From: Symbiotaphrina buchneri
Lineage: Eukaryota > Ascomycota > Symbiotaphrinales > Symbiotaphrinaceae
DNA: 64,000 bases
Direction of reading: 5' to 3'
Assembly (NCBI GenBank): GCA_001599915.1
Contig: BCIG01000016.1
Location: 124,001-188,000 of the forward strand
Part shown: positions 60,641-64,000 of the stretch, in pieces
Layout of the letters: every line of letters begins with the position of its first letter
How positions within the stretch are numbered: position 1 is the first letter of the stretch
The notes under the pieces: model-generated
Databases searched by the model: none
What the model was told of the DNA's origin: nothing
What the model saw: only the letters and a program-made list of their open reading frames with translations
Made by a program: the position numbers and the translations under genes

Positions 60641-61554
60641 CTAGAAGTTGTCATTGAGCAGATTCAGTAGCCTCTCTTGCTTCTGTCTTTTTGCCAACTC
60701 GAAATCCTGCAACACCCGAAAGCGTCCTTTAGCACACAAGATCATTCAGGCCCAAGACTCGGAGATATACCTTCTCTGACTCCTGCAATTTCTTCATCGT
60801 CTCTGCTCCGAGAGCGTCAAACTCCTTCAGAAGCAGGGCTTGCTTCTGAGCGAATTCTTCGTCTAATAGGGCTTGCTCGCCCCTAAGGCTGTTGTCAAGC
60901 GACGCTGAAGTTGCGTTCATGCTTCTGCCGCGAGGGTCAGAGACGCCTAAAACACGGTCTCTCATCTTGATAATCTCCTGCTCGGTCATTTCCCACTCTA
61001 GGCGCAGCCTCTCCAGAGCCTTCTCCCCGTTCGCAACCAGTGCTCTGAACTCCCGAACCCGGTCGCCAAGTTTTGTCGTCGTACCTCTCTGCCCGTCCTT
61101 GGTAGAGGCCGTCAGGACGACCTTATCCTCGCTCAAGGGGTAGGTGGTCGGTCGCTGCAGGTGCTGCGCCTTTTGCAGGAGCGCTTTCGACTCATCGATG
61201 CTCTTCAATGCCGCATTGGATAGTTCGGAATAAGCCTGATCCAAGGCTTTGGAGCTTGCTGACTGGAGCTGTGACCGGGCATGTTGGAGGCTTGCTGCAG
61301 CGACAGTCAGGCAAACCCCACAAACGAGGAGAAGAGTGCGCACCGGAGAATTTGATAGACCAATCATTCTCTGGGACGGGTCTGGCGGTTCTCTTTTCTG
61401 TCCTGGCATCCAGGACGGCTCCAGTGAGTTTCGCTCCATGTGTGCTGCGGTGAGTAAGGCGCTTAGACATGTGCGGCTTGAAGATCTTGGTGGTCGAGAC
61501 GGTGACATTGGGCTGCCCTCGACGGCCACGCGCCTTTCCACGAATCTCGTCCAT
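60641..61554 (-). CDS. Coiled-coil protein of unknown function (266 aa)
   Basis: Three exons, 61554-61344, 61294-60771 and 60706-60641. The basic N-terminus reads MDEIRGKARGRRGQPNVTVS then TTKIFKPHMSKRLTHRST. After intron 1 the protein is nearly all helix: SLQHARSQLQSASSKALDQA, EKALERLRLEWEMTEQEIIK, LDEEFAQKQALLLKEFDALG and QKQERLLNLLNDNF. No domain is recognised; the layout (basic start, long coiled coil) would fit a structural, cytoskeletal or kinetochore-type protein, but that is a guess. Intron 1 (61343-61295) has donor GTGCGC, branch CTGACT and acceptor GCTGCAG. Without it, the second frame would falsely show a membrane span. Confidence 0.78.
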
Positions 61555-61871
61555 CTTGCAGAGTGCAGGGGGAGGAAGATTGTGGCGTTACGAAGATGCT
61601 TGATGGGAAAACACAAAGGCAGGGCATACGGAAATTTGAAGGCAGCTTGAGCGATCAACAGAAGGTGCCAACTGCTTGAATGCTAGGTACCTAAGGGAAG
61701 AACCTATCGTACCTTGGGCGGATCCATAACCGCGTTCCAACCTTTGTCGCCCACCGGACAAACAGCCACAAAGCAAGGATCAGTTCCCATTTATATGATC
61801 AAGAGACCCCCGTTATAAAACACCATGCCACATGCAAGGATAAGTCATAAACGCCCATTACATCGGCCAAG
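61555..61871. other. Intergenic region
   Basis: About 320 nt between two minus-strand genes. One palindromic motif TAGGTACCTA lies at 61685-61694. No gene seen. Confidence 0.45.
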
Positions 61872-62467
61872 CTACTCCTCGACCTGTTTGTCCGCCGGGA
61901 CCAACACGTTCTTTTCTTCGAGCAGCTTCGCCAACTCTCCATTTTGATGCATCGACATCAGAATATCGCATCCCCCAATGAACTCTTTGTCCACATACAG
62001 TTGCGGTATGGTGGGCCAATCCGAATACTCCTTAATGCCTGCAATAGGACGGTCAGTCGGCTGCGAGTCCTTGGACTACTCCGCGCTCTACTGACCTTGC
62101 CGTAGCTCTTCGTCTTCGAGTACATTGAATGCGGTGAACTTGGCTGGATCCACTCCCTGCAGGCCCAGGATCTGGATACTTGCTCGCGAGAAACCACATT
62201 GCGGTGTCTCCGGGGTCCCCTTCATGAATAGGACGACGGGAGCGGATGATATCGCCTTTTCTATAGCCGAGCGCGTCTCCTGGGATAGGAGGCGCACATT
62301 TCGCGGTGTCAAGTGGGCGAAGTGTGGGACGGTTGCCCTCAGTGTAGTCGGTCTTATCGAGCTCGACGACTGCCGGAAAGCCTGTGAAAACGGGATCAGA
62401 AGGAAGACGACATAACGGCACCACGACGAAGAGCACGCACTGAAGCCAAAGCCGCTCTGGAGAACAT
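61872..62467 (-). CDS. GRX5: Mitochondrial monothiol glutaredoxin Grx5
   Basis: Transfers Fe-S clusters from the Isu scaffold in the mitochondrial matrix. Three exons, 62467-62441, 62381-62096 and 62038-61872, 159 aa. The first 45 residues are Arg/Ser-rich and lack acids ([20 protein letters not shown]), a typical presequence. The CGFS active site is Cys71-Ser74 within [18 protein letters not shown]. Then [20 protein letters not shown] and the end [14 protein letters not shown] follow the family exactly. The first exon encodes just nine residues. The gene diverges from the CoA-synthesis gene across 370 nt. Confidence 0.94.
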
Positions 62468-62837
62468 CTTGACAAGCTGGGGGCGAAAGTCTACGGATCT
62501 TGTTTATCTTGCGCTGCAGATTGTTGGCGAAGTAGTATGAGGAGCAGCTGTGGAGAAGAAAGGACTGTCCGAAGGTATGACATCGCCAGTCAGGTCGCCC
62601 AGTAAGGTACGGTGTATTTCGCAGTGTAAAGTGGTCTGTGTGGCGCCCCTGTCACCCTCCCATGACTAAGACGATAGAATAATCACGGTGAATCAACTTT
62701 CAACTTCCAGCAAGCCTCACCGCGACATCTGATATTTGGCAGTCCTTGATCAAACAACTAATCCTAGCGCTGGTGGCTTCCGTTGACTGGAAAGGCAAAT
62801 GTCTTAAAACAACTCATAAGAGATCTTCCCTGCAGAC
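62468..62837. promoter_or_regulatory. Divergent promoter region GRX5 / PPCDC
   Basis: 370 nt between outward start codons, so a shared promoter region. One AAGGTACGG motif at about 62605. No gene seen. Confidence 0.45.
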
Positions 62838-63566
62838 ATGCCTTCCACCGATGGGCAGCCCATTCCGGGACAACCCAAGAGCTCGTCGACGCCGTTCGTA
62901 TCGGCCAACCATGTTGATGGTAAGAGGCACCTGCTGCTCGCCGCGAGTGGGTCTGTAGCGACGATCAAAATCCCAAACATCATTCGGGAGTTGTCCACCT
63001 ATCCAAGCCTCTCGATCCGCCTAGTATTCACGAAGTCGGCCATCAACTTCCTCGGGGGCCAGAGCCCTGAGCAGCCCCTGCTAGATGAGATCCGAGAGAT
63101 GCCGAACGTAGATGGCCTTTACATGGATGAAGACGAATGGAAATATCCCTGGACGCGCGGTGGCGCGATCCTGCACATCGAGCTTAGGCGGTGGGCGGAC
63201 ATTTTGGTCATCGCACCACTGTCCGCCAACACTTTAGCAAAGCTCGTGGGTGGTTATAGTGACAATCTGTTGACTTCTGTCGTTCGGGCCTGGGACACAA
63301 CCGGGCTCATCGAAATGAGAGACGAGAAAAAGCGCATCGTGGTGGCGCCCGCGATGAATACAGCCATGTGGAATCATCCAATAACTGCGCGGCAAATCGC
63401 GGTATTAGAGAAAGAATGGGGTGCTGAGACGAGTCCCGAAGGCTGGTTCGAGGTCTTAACGCCCGTCAATAAAGCTTTAGCATGTGGTGACGTTGGGAAT
63501 GGTGCAATGCGAGAATGGAAAGATATCGTGGATGTCATCGTCAGAAGGCTGCGACTGGAACCGTAA
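62838..63566 (+). CDS. Phosphopantothenoylcysteine decarboxylase (Hal3/Cab3 family)
   Basis: Decarboxylates 4'-phosphopantothenoylcysteine in coenzyme A synthesis, using FMN. Single exon, 242 aa. The flavoprotein fold begins HLLLAASGSVATIKIPNI. The catalytic His113 is in ILHIELRRWAD, the PxMNxxMW motif is at 171-178 (PAMNTAMW, Asn174) and the redox Cys216 is in ACGD. All three key residues are in one chain, unlike yeast, where they are shared between Hal3/Vhs3 and Cab3. The lack of a long acidic C-terminal tail also separates it from yeast Hal3. Confidence 0.93.
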   Translation: MPSTDGQPIPGQPKSSSTPFVSANHVDGKRHLLLAASGSVATIKIPNIIRELSTYPSLSIRLVFTKSAINFLGGQSPEQPLLDEIREMPNVDGLYMDEDEWKYPWTRGGAILHIELRRWADILVIAPLSANTLAKLVGGYSDNLLTSVVRAWDTTGLIEMRDEKKRIVVAPAMNTAMWNHPITARQIAVLEKEWGAETSPEGWFEVLTPVNKALACGDVGNGAMREWKDIVDVIVRRLRLEP

Positions 63567-64000
63567 CACATATATCTAGAGGTTCAACATCGCATTCTAC
63601 GAGAAGCGTGGAAGGAAAGACCAAGAGCCGATCCGACCTCGGACAGATTAGTCCATCGAATATGGGCTATCTCGCTGTGGACTTTGCTACAGGTATTCAC
63701 CAGCGGTCATCATTCCAATTTATGCCGTCAAAGACGCGATTGATGGATGCGGATAGTTTGCTACTACCTGCTTGTCGGATCTATCACCGACTATTAGATG
63801 CTACCTGCATGGTGTCTCAGCCACCGTCCAGCAGCTCCAGTTGTGAAGCTCCGGTCGTGCGGCTACTCCACGGTCCCGAAAGAGGATCCCTCCGCTGCTC
63901 GCTAGCTAGAGAGAGCGGATTGAGATTAGAGGATCAGGGAATGGGGATCAGGAAAGCCGCCATCCTGGCGATCGATTACAGCCCGCTGCAGGAAATCGAA
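63567..64000. other. Right-end intergenic region
   Basis: About 430 nt with no supported gene; the next gene lies outside the window. Confidence 0.45.

Noticed and set aside
61295-61400. Apparent membrane span LLLVCGVCLTVAAA in the coiled-coil gene
   Set aside because: It lies inside a well-formed 49-nt intron; splicing joins two better coding frames without it.

Overview
This is a gene-dense, intron-containing stretch of nuclear DNA from a filamentous ascomycete (Pezizomycotina). The evidence is short introns (about 48-92 nt, one of 170 nt) with GT(N)NGT donors, CTNAC-like branch sites and AG acceptors, plus fungal-type versions of Ccz1, Dre2, Hrr25/Yck-type casein kinase, Vtc1, p24, Rsp5/HulA and Ahc1. 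Several proteins read like Eurotiomycete orthologues from memory, but class-level placement is an inference. All exon joins below were worked out by hand from splice signals and reading-frame continuity, without transcript data.

Layout, left to right: 5' part of HEM2 (cut by the window edge); a basic unknown protein; a p24 cargo receptor; SWC4/DMAP1; a nine-exon short-chain dehydrogenase; an Stf2-like ATPase stabilising factor; DRE2; NUP133; casein kinase 1 (Yck type); mitochondrial methionyl-tRNA formyltransferase divergent from CCZ1; a secreted RlpA/expansin-like protein; the NEDD4-type ubiquitin ligase RSP5/hulA; a nuclear poly(A)-binding RRM protein divergent from a voltage-gated proton channel (Hv1); an Ahc1-like zinc-finger protein; an Alba-domain protein; VTC1 divergent from a Tctex1 dynein light chain; a poorly resolved conserved gene at 41.2-42.1 kb; NAA10/ARD1; a Sur7/PalI-type membrane protein; a PLC-like phosphodiesterase; LST8; the pseudokinase CEX1/SCYL1; two doubtful small genes; a large PHD-finger protein; a fungal protein of unknown function; ECT1 (ethanolamine-phosphate cytidylyltransferase); a coiled-coil protein; GRX5 divergent from phosphopantothenoylcysteine decarboxylase; then an unassigned right end.

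The genes are mostly single-copy housekeeping functions (haem, Fe-S assembly, CoA, phosphatidylethanolamine, ubiquitin, TOR, nuclear pore, trafficking, acid-base and polyphosphate handling). They do not form one pathway or a biosynthetic cluster. Gaps between genes carry a dispersed short motif built on GGTAAGGTACC/GGTACCTTACC that clusters in at least six intergenic stretches. A poly-C tract interrupted by 15 Ns lies just 3' of the poly(A)-binding gene. I see no rRNA, convincing tRNA, CRISPR, transposon or virus-derived element.

No undescribed multi-gene system stands out. The most interesting items are unusual gene architectures (a start codon split by a 170-nt intron, a 15-nt microexon, an 8-nt terminal coding exon carrying the end of a CC-motif tail, a GC-AG intron, a HECT catalytic cysteine codon split by an intron), a fungal Hv1 with Lys at the third S4 charge, an unassigned PHD protein with a second cysteine pair array, a gene whose conserved-looking tail lies in two frames, and the GGTACC-type intergenic repeat.
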